From contig NZ_AP024745.1 in the NCBI RefSeq assembly GCF_019704555.1, positions 10,343,501-10,407,500 on the forward strand: a stretch of 64,000 nt of DNA. The letters are read 5' to 3'. The notes beneath the pieces were generated by a model that made no database searches, was not told where the DNA came from, and saw nothing but the letters and a program-made list of their open reading frames with translations. The DNA is from Actinoplanes sp. L3-i22. Lineage in GTDB: Bacteria; Actinomycetota; Actinomycetes; Mycobacteriales; Micromonosporaceae. Positions 36,760-45,714 of this stretch are shown here, one piece after another. Both the position numbers and the translations under genes were made by a program. Each line of letters begins with the position of its first letter. Position 1 is the first letter of the stretch.

Positions 36760-37905
36760 CTACAGGTAGTTCTCGGCGGCGCCGGTGCGCACCGTGTCGA
36801 GGGTGAAGCAGTGGAACCCGCCGCCGAACAGACGCCGGTGCCGGTGCCGGACCGGGACGACGGTGAAATGGTGCTGTTCGAGCGTGTGGATCAGGGTCTT
36901 ACAGGCGTCGTTGACCAGCACGGTGTTCTCGTCGATCGACAACAGATTCAGGTCGATGTAAGGGCTCGCCGGAATCGGGTTGCCGTCCTCGTACTGCGGA
37001 TAGTCGTGGATCTCCGGGGTCGGCGAGACGATGGTGTCCCACGAGCGCAGTTTCTCGGGCAGGAAGTCAAGCACCCGCTCGGAGCGGATCAGCAGGGTTC
37101 CCGGACGCAACGGTATGACCACGCTGTCGATGTGGCTCTGGGTCAGCCGGTGCATCCGGTGCACCCGGAACCGGCCCTGGAGGTGCCGTTCGAGCCAATC
37201 GCAGGCCAGCGCGTGATTGGCGTTGGAGATGTTGACGATCAGGTCGCGGCCGAGGCGCAGGCAGTTCGCGCCGTCGATCATGATCTCGACGCCGACGTCG
37301 TACGGGGAGGCTTGCGGGTCCTGCGGCGCCTCGATGTTGGGCGCCGCGTTCGGCAGGTTGTCCGGGTCGAACGAGGAGTCGGTCATCATCGGGCGTGGCA
37401 TGGTGGTCCAGCGTGCGCCCTGGTCGAAATAGTTCATGAAGATCGGCTTGAGGAACTGCGTCTCGAAATAGCGCGCACGCAGCGTCGGTGGCGTCTCGAT
37501 GATCTCGTCGCCCAGGATGAGTGTGTTGTCGCGGACGTTCAGCGGCGGTGTGACCGGCGCCGACCAGCCCGGCGCGGTGACCTCGCCGAGCGACGGAGGC
37601 AGCGCCATCGGGCGGTGGACCGTCACGCCTAGCTGCGCGATCTGCGTACCCAGGCCCTCGATGTCCTCGACAAGTTCATCGAGGAACCGCTCCTTCAGGG
37701 CGAGTTTGGCCGGCTCGTTGCGGTGGTCCCGGTCCGCGCTCGGCCGCCAATCGGTGATGCTGGGGTAGTAGCCGCGGGCACCGGTCAGGTTGTCGCTGAT
37801 GAACATGTCGAACGACAGGTCGCGCAGACGCTGCGCGTAGTCGGTCGCCGAGCCGAGGATGACCTCTTTGAGCGGCGTGAAGTCGTCGTAGCTGTTGAGG
37901 CGCAT
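36760..37905 (-). CDS. L-arginine:amine amidinotransferase (paralogue 1)
   Basis: A 381-residue enzyme of the glycine/inosamine amidinotransferase family (AGAT, StrB1), which moves the amidino group of arginine to an amine to make a guanidine. The triad is visible: Asp211 in IMIDGANCLRLGRD, His258 in SHIDS, Cys366 in GGGFHCFTLDT. It lies 18 bases after the ferredoxin gene and inside the dpg operon. The likely acceptor is the amino group of Dpg or of a Dpg peptide; this is inferred by analogy with pheganomycin and resorcinomycin. AGGAGT precedes the ATG. A paralogue lies at 44051-45199. Confidence 0.88.
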   Translation of the reverse strand: MRLNSYDDFTPLKEVILGSATDYAQRLRDLSFDMFISDNLTGARGYYPSITDWRPSADRDHRNEPAKLALKERFLDELVEDIEGLGTQIAQLGVTVHRPMALPPSLGEVTAPGWSAPVTPPLNVRDNTLILGDEIIETPPTLRARYFETQFLKPIFMNYFDQGARWTTMPRPMMTDSSFDPDNLPNAAPNIEAPQDPQASPYDVGVEIMIDGANCLRLGRDLIVNISNANHALACDWLERHLQGRFRVHRMHRLTQSHIDSVVIPLRPGTLLIRSERVLDFLPEKLRSWDTIVSPTPEIHDYPQYEDGNPIPASPYIDLNLLSIDENTVLVNDACKTLIHTLEQHHFTVVPVRHRHRRLFGGGFHCFTLDTVRTGAAENYL

Positions 37906-37923
37906 GAGGGTCGGAACTCCTGT

Positions 37924-38133
37924 CTATCGGTCGGTCGGGGTGATGGCGCGCACCGGGCATCGACTCGCGGCGTCGCGCACTTCGTCGTGGAGTTCGGGCG
38001 GCGCGGTGGTGGCCAGCAGCAGCACGACTCCGTCGTCGTCCTGGTCGAAGATCTCCGGCACCGTCAGAGCGCACTGGCCCGACCCGATGCAGAGATCCAC
38101 GTCGACGTCCACCCGCATGGAGCCGGCGCTCAC
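37924..38133 (-). CDS. [3Fe-4S] ferredoxin
   Basis: A 69-residue ferredoxin of the type that feeds actinomycete P450s. Cys15 and Cys21 are in CIGSGQC and Cys59 in SRCPVRA, the three-cysteine pattern of a [3Fe-4S] cluster. The GTG at 38133 overlaps the P450 stop (GTGA); an ATG at 38118 is an alternative. Its place directly after the P450 gene marks it as the electron donor. Confidence 0.9.
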   Translation of the reverse strand: MSAGSMRVDVDVDLCIGSGQCALTVPEIFDQDDDGVVLLLATTAPPELHDEVRDAASRCPVRAITPTDR

Positions 38134-39320
38134 CAGGTCACCGGCAGACGGTGTACGCCGTAGACGCTCATGTCGGACGACAGCGGCACCTCGTCAGACG
38201 GCACGGCGAGGGCCAGCCCCGGGAACCGGCGGAACAGGGCCGGCAGCGCGGCACGCAGCTCCATCCGGACCAGGTTCTGACCCAGGCACTGGTGGATGCC
38301 GTATCCGAAGGCCATGTGACCGGTGCTCCGGCGCTCGATGTCCAGCCGGTCAGGGTGGTCGGCGAACCAGGCGGGATCGCGGTTGGCCGCCGGCAGCGAG
38401 ACGGTGATCGACTCGCCGGCCCTCAGCAGGTGCCCGCCGAATTCGACGTCCTCCAGGGGCGTACGCGGAACGCCGAAGTGGAACACGGACAGGTACCGCA
38501 TCAGCTCCTCGACCGCGTTGTCGATCAGGCCGGGGTCGGCGGTCAGCTTCGCGAGCTGGTCCGGGTGCGACAGCAGCGCAAACGTGCTGAGCGCCAGCGA
38601 GCTGGAGGTGGACTCGTGGCCGGCGGTGAGCAGCAACACGCCGACCCCGGCGATCTCCTCCCGGTCGAGGGTGCCGTCCTCGGCGAGCATGGCGAGCAGC
38701 CCGTCGCGATCGCCGCCGGGTCCGGACAGCACGCGCAGCAGCTCGTACAGCCGATCCATCGCGGCCGACGCCTCGTCAGCGGTCACCCGCAGGCTGAACA
38801 GCGTCTCGCTGTTCTGCTGGAACTCGGCACGTTTCTCGTACGGAACCCCGAGGATCTCGCAGATCATGATCGACGGCACCGGCAACGCGAACAATTCGAC
38901 CAAGTCGACCGGTGGGCCCTTGCGGGCCATCGTACTGAGCAAATCGTCGATCACGACGTCGAGCCGCGGCCGCAGGTCCCGCATACGCCGGGCGGTGAAC
39001 TTGCCGGCCAGCTGCTGGCGGATCCGGGTGTGCTCGGGCGCGTCCATGTCGACCAGCCAGCCGGGCAGTGCCGGCGCACCATAGAACGGATCGGCGCCCG
39101 GGCGCGACACCGGCGGCCGTTTGAACTCCGACCGCGCGCTGAACCGGCCGTCGCTCAGCATCGCGCGGGCCAGTTCGTGGCTCGTGATCAGCCAGCCGGC
39201 GTGCCCGTCCGGGTAGGCCATCCGACGGATCGGCTCGGTCTCGCGATAGCGGCCCAGCTCCAGCGGCGGATCGAACGGGTTGGGCCGCGTGACGGGGTGC
39301 GGCGTGAGATCGCTGGCCAT
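38130..39320 (-). CDS. Cytochrome P450
   Basis: A 396-residue soluble P450. The I-helix is LTAGHESTSSSL, the ExxR motif is in EELMRY, and the haem loop is MAFGYGIHQCLGQ with Cys345 as ligand. It resembles the CYP105/107 type of secondary metabolism. It is three bases downstream of the aminotransferase and coupled to the ferredoxin. Likely roles are hydroxylation of a Dpg or peptide intermediate, or phenol oxidation; the sequence does not decide. Confidence 0.9.
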   Translation of the reverse strand: MASDLTPHPVTRPNPFDPPLELGRYRETEPIRRMAYPDGHAGWLITSHELARAMLSDGRFSARSEFKRPPVSRPGADPFYGAPALPGWLVDMDAPEHTRIRQQLAGKFTARRMRDLRPRLDVVIDDLLSTMARKGPPVDLVELFALPVPSIMICEILGVPYEKRAEFQQNSETLFSLRVTADEASAAMDRLYELLRVLSGPGGDRDGLLAMLAEDGTLDREEIAGVGVLLLTAGHESTSSSLALSTFALLSHPDQLAKLTADPGLIDNAVEELMRYLSVFHFGVPRTPLEDVEFGGHLLRAGESITVSLPAANRDPAWFADHPDRLDIERRSTGHMAFGYGIHQCLGQNLVRMELRAALPALFRRFPGLALAVPSDEVPLSSDMSVYGVHRLPVTW

Positions 39321-39323
39321 CTG

Positions 39324-40604
39324 TCAGAGTCCTTCCTGGAGGAACGCGGCGAGCCTTGCCGCGCCTTCGTCGATCTGTTCGGCGTCGAGGTAACTGCAGG
39401 ACAAGCGCAGCTGACGGTCCCCCGCACCGGTCGGATAGAACTGCGCCATCGGAGTCCACAGGACACCGAACTCGGCCGCGGACCGCTCCAGCAACGCGAG
39501 AGTGACCGGCACCGGCAGATGGACGCGGACGAAGAAGCCCCCGTCCGGCCGGTTCCACCGCACTCCGGCCCGTGGCGACGGACCGAGCCAGGTGTCCAGG
39601 GCCCGCAGCAGGTGGTCCAGGTTCTGCTGGTAGCGGACCGCCCGGCGCCGGGCCGGGACGGCGAGCGAGCCGCCGTTGGCCAGCAGAATCCCGCCGATCA
39701 CCGCTTGGGCGATAGGCGCGGTGTTCACCGTGACCACGGACTTGAGCGCCGCGAGGTCGTCGGCGAGCAGCCGGTCGCCGCCCGACGGATGGGCCGCCAC
39801 CCGCTGGTCGGCGACGACGAACCCGACCCGAGCGCCGGGAAAGCAGACCTTGGCGAAAGTACCGATGTGCACCACCCGCCGGGACCGGTCGAGTGCCTTC
39901 AGCACCGGTCGCTCCTGCCCGGGAGCGGCGGTGAAACCGTAGGTGTTGTCCTCGATCACGAGGAAGTCGTGCTCCTCGGCCAGTTCGAGCAGCCGGTGGC
40001 GGCTCGCGACCGACATCCGGCCGCCACCCGGGTTGGCGAAGTCCGGGGCCACGTAGAAGGCCCTGATCCGCCGACCGGCCGTGCACGCCTTCGCGAGCGC
40101 GTCGAGGTCCGGGCCGTCCGCCGTCTCCTCGATGCCGACGACCGGGATGTCCAGCATCCGGGCCGCTCCGAGGATGCCGACGAAGGACGGGTCGGCCACC
40201 GCCAGCAGATCGTCACCCGGGGTGTAGAGCGCCCGCAGCGTCAGCAGCATCGCCTCCTGCGCGCCCACGGTGATGACGAGCGCCTCGGGCAAGGTGTGGA
40301 TGCCGGCGTCCCGGCGGAGCAGATCGGCCACCAGATCGTTGATCAGGCCGCGGCTCGGCCCGTACTCGAACAGCCGGCGCCGGGCAGCATCCGGTGCGAG
40401 CCCGCGATCGGTCTCCAGGTGGCGGAGGTACCGATCGAGGTGACCGGCCACGTCGACATCGTCGTAGAACTCCGGGTGCGGCGCGCCCGGCGCGAACGAG
40501 ATCGCCTCGGGATAGCGGCCCATCACCTCGTTCAAGAAGCCGATCGAGCCGAGCAGCGGATCCCGGAGCGAACCGTGCAGGTCGGTGAGCCTCTGCCCGG
40601 TCAT
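39324..40604 (-). CDS. hpgT: PLP aminotransferase, Dpg/Hpg-forming (HpgT-like)
   Basis: A 426-residue fold-type I aminotransferase like HpgT/PgaT, which converts 3,5-dihydroxyphenylglyoxylate to 3,5-dihydroxyphenylglycine. Visible are SFAPGAPHPE, FEYGPSRG, DPSFVGILGAARML, the PLP aspartate region IEDNTYG and the Schiff-base lysine K252 in GTFAKVCFPGARVGF. Its ATG overlaps the dpgC stop (ATGA). Position directly after dpgC supports the assignment over a general aromatic aminotransferase. Confidence 0.9.
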   Translation of the reverse strand: MTGQRLTDLHGSLRDPLLGSIGFLNEVMGRYPEAISFAPGAPHPEFYDDVDVAGHLDRYLRHLETDRGLAPDAARRRLFEYGPSRGLINDLVADLLRRDAGIHTLPEALVITVGAQEAMLLTLRALYTPGDDLLAVADPSFVGILGAARMLDIPVVGIEETADGPDLDALAKACTAGRRIRAFYVAPDFANPGGGRMSVASRHRLLELAEEHDFLVIEDNTYGFTAAPGQERPVLKALDRSRRVVHIGTFAKVCFPGARVGFVVADQRVAAHPSGGDRLLADDLAALKSVVTVNTAPIAQAVIGGILLANGGSLAVPARRRAVRYQQNLDHLLRALDTWLGPSPRAGVRWNRPDGGFFVRVHLPVPVTLALLERSAAEFGVLWTPMAQFYPTGAGDRQLRLSCSYLDAEQIDEGAARLAAFLQEGL

Positions 40605-41938
40605 CGTCCGGTGTCCTTGGATTCGGCCGGCGAGCGGCGCCGCTCGACCTTGGCCAGCACATCCGGGCTGTACGCCCGGATCGACTGGGCGACGGCGAAC
40701 TCGGCCAGGTACTGCCGGTACAGCTCGACCGGTTCCTCGGCCAGAGTCAGCATCCGCCGGTTGGCCGTGATCCCGGGAGCGGCCAACGACGCGGCGGCCC
40801 GGGCGATCGCGGCGTCCATCTCGTCCGGCCTCACCACTTCGTCGCAGACGGCGGCCGCCTCCGGTGTGCCGGCCTCGAGGCGCTCGCCGCCCAGGATGAT
40901 CCGCCGGGCCAGGCGGGTACCGGTGGCGCGGGTGAGGCGGAGGTTACCGAGCCCCGGCACGATGCCCTCGTCGGCCGCGGGCAGGCTGAAGAACGACCCG
41001 GTCTCCGCGATCACCCGGTCGAGCACCAACAGCAGCTGCATCCCGCCACCGATGGCGAACGAGTCGACCGCGCCGATCCACGGCTTGGCCACGGTCCGGT
41101 CGGACCAGGTCACGGCGGCCGGCTCGACCAGGAGCCCTCGTACGATCTTGTGCAGGTATCCGAGCTCGCGACCCATCAGGAAATCGACGAAGGAGATCCG
41201 GCCGTCGCGCAGGTGCTTGAGGTTGATACCCGCGCTGAAGACCCGGCGTCCGGCATACCGCGGATGCTCCACCGAACCGCCGCGGAGCACGCCGACCCGG
41301 GTCCGCTCGTCGAGCAGGACCAGGTCGACCGCCGTCTCCAGGTCAGCGATGAGCCGGCCGTCCTCGGCGTTGAGCGCGTGGCCGTTGTGGAAGGTCACGT
41401 GGGCGGTGGCCCCCTGGCGCTCGACGCCGACCGAGGGCAGCCGGACCGAGCCGGTGGCCCGGAACTCGTCGCGCAGCCGGTCGGGAACGATCGGGCGCAG
41501 CATGGCGTCGATCAGGTGGCTGCCGGCCCGGGGCGAGCGGAGGACCGCCGAGCAGAACAGGGCCTGATCGATCTCGAGCCCGTCCCGCTCCGACTGGATC
41601 AGAGCGAGCTCGGCCGCCATTCTCCGCGGGCCGGGCACCACCCCGGGGAAGCGGTCGACGGCGGCCGTGAGCAGATCGGCAAGCCTCAGATGCCGGGTCC
41701 GCGCGCCGGTCAGCTCGTCGTAGACCCGGTCGACGTGCACGGTCAGGAAGGCGAGCCGTGCTTTCCGGGCAGCGGCCAGCAGGGTCTCAGCGGTCCGCTG
41801 TTCGTTGACGTCTCGGTCCGGCCGGCGGGGCAGCCGATCCAGGCCATCTTCGGCGGCCTTGACGTCTACGGCGAGCCGGGCCGCATCGTCGGCCAGATCG
41901 CCGGCCAGGCCGACGGAACCGGAGAACGCGGTGATCAT
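40601..41938 (-). CDS. dpgC: DpgC, 3,5-dihydroxyphenylacetyl-CoA dioxygenase
   Basis: A 445-residue member of the crotonase fold with the long helical N-terminus characteristic of DpgC (residues 1-185). The C-terminal crotonase core has RVFSAGINLKHL, AVDSFAIGGGMQLLLVLD and FSLPAADEGIVPGLGNLRL. DpgC is a cofactor-free oxygenase that turns 3,5-dihydroxyphenylacetyl-CoA into 3,5-dihydroxyphenylglyoxylate. The ATG at 41938 overlaps the dpgB stop by ATGA. The long open frame upstream overlaps dpgB and is not DpgC-like. Confidence 0.95.
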   Translation of the reverse strand: MITAFSGSVGLAGDLADDAARLAVDVKAAEDGLDRLPRRPDRDVNEQRTAETLLAAARKARLAFLTVHVDRVYDELTGARTRHLRLADLLTAAVDRFPGVVPGPRRMAAELALIQSERDGLEIDQALFCSAVLRSPRAGSHLIDAMLRPIVPDRLRDEFRATGSVRLPSVGVERQGATAHVTFHNGHALNAEDGRLIADLETAVDLVLLDERTRVGVLRGGSVEHPRYAGRRVFSAGINLKHLRDGRISFVDFLMGRELGYLHKIVRGLLVEPAAVTWSDRTVAKPWIGAVDSFAIGGGMQLLLVLDRVIAETGSFFSLPAADEGIVPGLGNLRLTRATGTRLARRIILGGERLEAGTPEAAAVCDEVVRPDEMDAAIARAAASLAAPGITANRRMLTLAEEPVELYRQYLAEFAVAQSIRAYSPDVLAKVERRRSPAESKDTGR

Positions 41939-42666
41939 GGTTGCGACACTTCGGGGGCGCGCTCGTCCACGCGGGCGCCGACCGCCCGCAGCCGGCGCAG
42001 CTCCCGGTCGCATGCGGCCAGGTGCGCGCCGAGTGCCTCCTCGTACTCCGCCGAGCCGGCCTCGAGCAGCAGCTGACGGCGCACGGTCAGCTCCTTGTCC
42101 GAGATCCGGCCGGTGAGCACAGCGGCGGTGTGCACGGCCTCGACGAGGTCCTCGGTGACCTGGTCGACGAGGCCAAGCTCGGTCGCCGTGGCCGCGGGGA
42201 TGTCGACGCCCCACAGCACGATCTGGCGTGCGCGGGCCACGCCGAGGTGCTGGACGAGCCGGTACAGCGACATGCCCGGCCAGAAGTGGCCGTCGTTCAC
42301 CGGCAACATGAGCTGCAGGTCGGTGCCACCGATCCGGAAGTCGGCGGCGAGCAGGACATCCAGAGTCGGGCCGCCGCAGGTGCCCGTCGCGACGGCGATG
42401 TTCACCGCGCTCAGCCGTTCCAGCCGGCGGACGGCTCGTTCCCACCGGTTGACCAGCCGGACGCTCACGTCGCCTGGCCACTCGCGACCGGTGGCCGACG
42501 TGCCGTACAGCCGGAGCACGACGACGGTTCGCTCCGTACCACCCTCGACCTGCGTGCAGACCTCGTTCAGCATCACGGTGAGGTCCTCGAGTGGGCGGGC
42601 GCAGTCGATGTCGACGGTGAGGGCCAAGCCGTCCACGACCGGCGCCAAATCCATATTGCTGATCAT
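41935..42666 (-). CDS. dpgB: DpgB, crotonase-like partner of DpgA
   Basis: A 243-residue degenerate crotonase. The core has VATGTCGGPTLDVLLAADFRIGGTDLQLMLP, lacking the usual FSAGADL oxyanion element found in true hydratases, which fits DpgB rather than DpgD. DpgB raises the activity of the type III PKS and helps dehydrate and aromatise the product. GAAAGGAA precedes the ATG. It sits between dpgA and dpgC as in glycopeptide clusters. No separate dpgD gene is in the window. Confidence 0.88.
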   Translation of the reverse strand: MISNMDLAPVVDGLALTVDIDCARPLEDLTVMLNEVCTQVEGGTERTVVVLRLYGTSATGREWPGDVSVRLVNRWERAVRRLERLSAVNIAVATGTCGGPTLDVLLAADFRIGGTDLQLMLPVNDGHFWPGMSLYRLVQHLGVARARQIVLWGVDIPAATATELGLVDQVTEDLVEAVHTAAVLTGRISDKELTVRRQLLLEAGSAEYEEALGAHLAACDRELRRLRAVGARVDERAPEVSQP

Positions 42667-42702
42667 TAGTTGAGGTTTCCTTTCGTCACCGGGGGCATCG
42701 CG

Positions 42703-43800
42703 TTACCAACGGACCAGGGCCATCTCAATGGTCGAGCCGGGTCCCATGGTCATCAGCACGCCGTACTCGCCGGCCTGCGTACACCGCTCGGCACGTAGTC
42801 GTTCGTAGGAGAACAGGAAGGAACCGCTCGACACGTTGCCGTGATCACGCAGCACCCCGGTGGTGTGCCGGACGTCGTGCCGGCTCAGGCCCAGGTTGGC
42901 CCGCACCGAGTCGATGACTTTCTTGCCACCGGAATGGACGATCCAATGCGAGATGTCGTTGCGGTCCAGGCCGGTGCCCACGAGCAGCCGGCCGAGGGCG
43001 GTCTCGGCGTTGGCGCCGACGACGTAGGGCACTTCCTGGTCCAGGAAGAAGCTGAACTTGCCCTGTTCGTCGTCCCAGTCGTAGCGCATCGCATCGATTG
43101 CCTCGGTGATGATGCAACTGGAGAAGCGCAGCAGCTCCGGACCGGCGCCGCCGTCGTCTCCGCCGGCACGTACGCAGACAGCCGCCGAACCGTCGCCGAA
43201 GAGGCTGTTGACGACCGACGTCCGCATCGAGCCGTCGATGACGTACGCCGCGGAGCACACCTCGATGCACACCATCAGCGCGAGCTGACCCGGATGCGAG
43301 TGGGCCCACGAGGCGACGGCGGTGAGCCCGTTGAGTCCGGCATTGCACCCCATGCCGACCACGTCGAGCCGGGAGCAGTGCCGGTCGATGCCGAGGTCCT
43401 TGACCAGCAGGGCGGAGAAGCCCGGGGTGAGGAGCCCGGTGGTGGTGATGCAGCACAGATACCCGACGTCGGCCAGAGTCGCGCCGGCGTCAGCGAGGCC
43501 TTTCGCGATCGCCTCACGGGCCATCGCCATGCCGTGCGCAGTGTGCTTGCGCAGCAACTCACCCTGGGACTCGACCCGGTAAGCGCCCTCGGCGTCCTTG
43601 GGCGGGAGAACCAGGCCCCGACGCTCAATCGCGCTCTGCAGGAAGACCGACCGGATTCGGGGATCGTCGATCCGGAACTCGTCGAGCACCTCCTGCTGAG
43701 CGTACGACGTGGTCGGCACCGCGGTGCCGACCCCGGTGATCCGGGTGGAAGTGAGGAAACCAGGTGTCCCGCGTGTCTGGTCCCGTTCGTCGACCTGCAT
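42703..43800 (-). CDS. dpgA: DpgA, type III polyketide synthase for 3,5-dihydroxyphenylacetyl-CoA
   Basis: A 365-residue chalcone-synthase-like enzyme that condenses four malonyl-CoA to 3,5-dihydroxyphenylacetyl-CoA. The active-site Cys152 is in VGMGCNAGLNG, the His in WIVHSGGKKVIDSV and the Asn in DHGNVSSGSFLF. GGAGGA lies five bases before the ATG. It is the first gene of the eight-gene minus-strand operon and has a palindrome about 70 bases upstream. Confidence 0.95.
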   Translation of the reverse strand: MQVDERDQTRGTPGFLTSTRITGVGTAVPTTSYAQQEVLDEFRIDDPRIRSVFLQSAIERRGLVLPPKDAEGAYRVESQGELLRKHTAHGMAMAREAIAKGLADAGATLADVGYLCCITTTGLLTPGFSALLVKDLGIDRHCSRLDVVGMGCNAGLNGLTAVASWAHSHPGQLALMVCIEVCSAAYVIDGSMRTSVVNSLFGDGSAAVCVRAGGDDGGAGPELLRFSSCIITEAIDAMRYDWDDEQGKFSFFLDQEVPYVVGANAETALGRLLVGTGLDRNDISHWIVHSGGKKVIDSVRANLGLSRHDVRHTTGVLRDHGNVSSGSFLFSYERLRAERCTQAGEYGVLMTMGPGSTIEMALVRW

Positions 43801-43867
43801 GCTGGTCCTCCGAAGTGGACAAAGTGCTGACAGTTTTTCGATGAAAGTTGGTTTGCAGCGTGATACG

Positions 43868-43893
43868 AACTTTCGGCGGTACTGCCGAAAGTT
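43868..43893. promoter_or_regulatory. 26-base palindrome upstream of dpgA
   Basis: AACTTTCGGC-ggtact-GCCGAAAGTT has perfect ten-base arms. A related half-site, GAAAGTTGGTTTGCA, lies about 45 bases closer to dpgA and matches GAAAGTTGGTTGCA at the right arm. There is no T-tract on either side, so a regulator-binding site for the dpg operon is more likely than a terminator. Confidence 0.6.
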
Positions 43894-44050
43894 GGTTGCA
43901 CCAAAGCCGGGTCACGCTGGCCCGGCCGACGTCCTCAACGCGATGGACCTGCGGATGTATGAGGAGTCGGCGCTCCGTCGCCGGGACAGGCGACGAAGGA
44001 GGCCGAGACGCGGGAACCGCGCCGGTGGTCCTGCTGACCGACCGTCGCCC

Positions 44051-45199
44051 TCAGCTCAGGTAGTCCTCGAGGCCACCCTCACGAACGGTGTCGAGGGTGA
44101 AGCAGTGGAATCCGCCGCCGAACAACCGCCGGTGGCGATGGCGAACCGGGACGACGGTGAACTTGTGGTCTTCGAGTTCGCGGATCAGCTCGGGGCAGGC
44201 TTCGTTCACGAGAACCGTGTCCGGGTCGACCGAGAGCACGTTGAGATCGATGAACTTGCTGGTGAGGACCAGGTCGTCGTCGTCGTACCGGGGGAAGTTG
44301 TTGCTCCGCGGTACCGGCGGGACGATGATGTCCCACCGCCGCAGCGCTTCCGGGAGCTTGTCCAGGACGGCCGGCGACCGCACCAGCAGCGTGCCGGGTC
44401 GCAGCGCCAGGACCATGCTGTCGATGTGGCTGTCGCTGAGCCGGTGCACCCGGTGGATGCGGAAGCGTCCCTCGAGGTGACGTTCCAGCCAGTCGCAGGC
44501 GAGCGCGTGGTTCGCGGTCGACACGTTGGCGATGATGTCCCGGCCGAGGCGCAGGCACTGCGCGGCGTCGAACATCATCTCGTGGCCCACGTCGTACGGC
44601 GACGGCCGCGGGTCGTGGATCACCTCGGTCGGTCCGCCGGCCGAGGTGTCCCGGACGTAGGACAGATCGAACGATGCGTCGGTCATCAGCGGCCGGGGCA
44701 TGACCGACCACCGTGCGCCGTGGCGGAAATATTCCTGGAAGATCGGCTTGAGCAGCTGCGTCTCGAAATAGCGCGAGCGGATCATCGGCGGTGTCTCGAT
44801 GATCTCGTCGCCGACGATCAGCGTGTTGTCCCGGACGTTCAGCGCGGGGACCGTCGAGGCCGCCCAGGCCGGCGTTCGCACCGTCCCGGTGGAGTCGGGC
44901 AGGTCCATCGGCCGCAGCACGGTGACCGACAGTCCGGCCAGCGCGGCGGCGATGCCATCGAGATCCTCGGCCAGCTCGTCGACGTACTGCTGCTTGATGG
45001 GCGTGGCCCGCGGTGCGGTGGCGTCACGCTGCGACAGTCGCGGGTAGTACCACTCGGTGCGGAACGCGTTGTCGTTGACGATGTTGTCGTGAAAGAACAG
45101 GTCGAACGACAACTCACGTTCATGCGAAATATAATTCCGCGCAGAGCCGACGATCACCTCGCGTAGAGGTGACCATTCGTCATAGCTATTCAGATGCAT
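44051..45199 (-). CDS. L-arginine:amine amidinotransferase (paralogue 2)
   Basis: A 382-residue paralogue of the enzyme at 36760-37905, sharing its full layout: Asp211 in MMFDAAQCLRLGRD, His258 in SDSHIDS, Cys366 in GGGFHCFTLDT. The ATG at 45199 follows GGGGGAAG; the open frame extends 48 residues further but those are not family-like. It has its own promoter region with a palindrome, 26 bases upstream, and is followed by 250 bases before dpgA. The acceptor may differ from that of paralogue 1, for example free amino acid against carrier-bound residue. Confidence 0.88.
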   Translation of the reverse strand: MHLNSYDEWSPLREVIVGSARNYISHERELSFDLFFHDNIVNDNAFRTEWYYPRLSQRDATAPRATPIKQQYVDELAEDLDGIAAALAGLSVTVLRPMDLPDSTGTVRTPAWAASTVPALNVRDNTLIVGDEIIETPPMIRSRYFETQLLKPIFQEYFRHGARWSVMPRPLMTDASFDLSYVRDTSAGGPTEVIHDPRPSPYDVGHEMMFDAAQCLRLGRDIIANVSTANHALACDWLERHLEGRFRIHRVHRLSDSHIDSMVLALRPGTLLVRSPAVLDKLPEALRRWDIIVPPVPRSNNFPRYDDDDLVLTSKFIDLNVLSVDPDTVLVNEACPELIRELEDHKFTVVPVRHRHRRLFGGGFHCFTLDTVREGGLEDYLS

Positions 45200-45714
45200 A
45201 CTTCCCCCGTGTTCTGGAATAGCGCACGAGTGCCACTCGTGATTTTGGGACCGCGCCGGCAGGCGGCCCATGCTATTCGCAGCTGATCGACACTCTTCGG
45301 TGCGATGATCGACATAAAAGCACACGGGCCCAAGTCCTCGCAATGCCGGTCCGCGACTCAGAGAAGCCTGTGTGTCCCCTATGGCCTCATCGGATCAGAG
45401 GCGGCGTTCGGAGCCGACGCGTTCCAGCGAAACTCACCGCCCAGAGCCATAGCGGCAGGTCAACCCGGTTCCGTTTGCCACTGCTTTCCTAAGTGGACTT
45501 CATGGGCCCCGCGTGGGCGCCTACCTGCGCGTGCGACCTGCGACTTTCCTACAAGATTGCAAGACTTTCCTGCTGATGCTGGTAGAGACATCGACGATCA
45601 AGCATGTGACATATTTCATAGATCTGCGGCCTTGTTGCCCTTGCATTCATACGGTTGCATGCTCGTGATGCCATGCTGGCCAAAGCGGGCATTGACACGG
45701 GGAGATGGCATCTA
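45200..45714. promoter_or_regulatory. Divergent promoter region of the cluster
   Basis: This 515-base region separates amidinotransferase 2 (leftward) from the methyltransferase/MbtH/NRPS genes (rightward). It is clearly less GC-rich than its surroundings. CACGAGT-GCC-ACTCGTG (45225-45241) is a perfect palindrome 26 bases from the amidinotransferase start. GACTTTCCT occurs twice at 45542 and 45563 (21-base spacing, two helical turns), with a related GCTTTCCT at 45483. No convincing gene is present; a 136-codon open frame (45305-45715) lacks coding character. Confidence 0.5.

Noticed and set aside
41939..42481. Longer N-terminus for DpgC
   Set aside because: It would overlap dpgB by more than 500 bases with composition typical of a shadow frame. 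The ATGA overlap at 41935-41938 gives the expected DpgC length.
43868..43893. Reading the palindrome as a rho-independent terminator of amidinotransferase 2
   Set aside because: There is no T-tract on the transcribed side, and a repeated half-site nearby points to protein binding instead.
43801..45714. Glycopeptide-type StrR/Bbr boxes in the promoter regions
   Set aside because: I looked for GTCCAR...TTGGAC and GTTCGAC...-like inverted motifs and found none.
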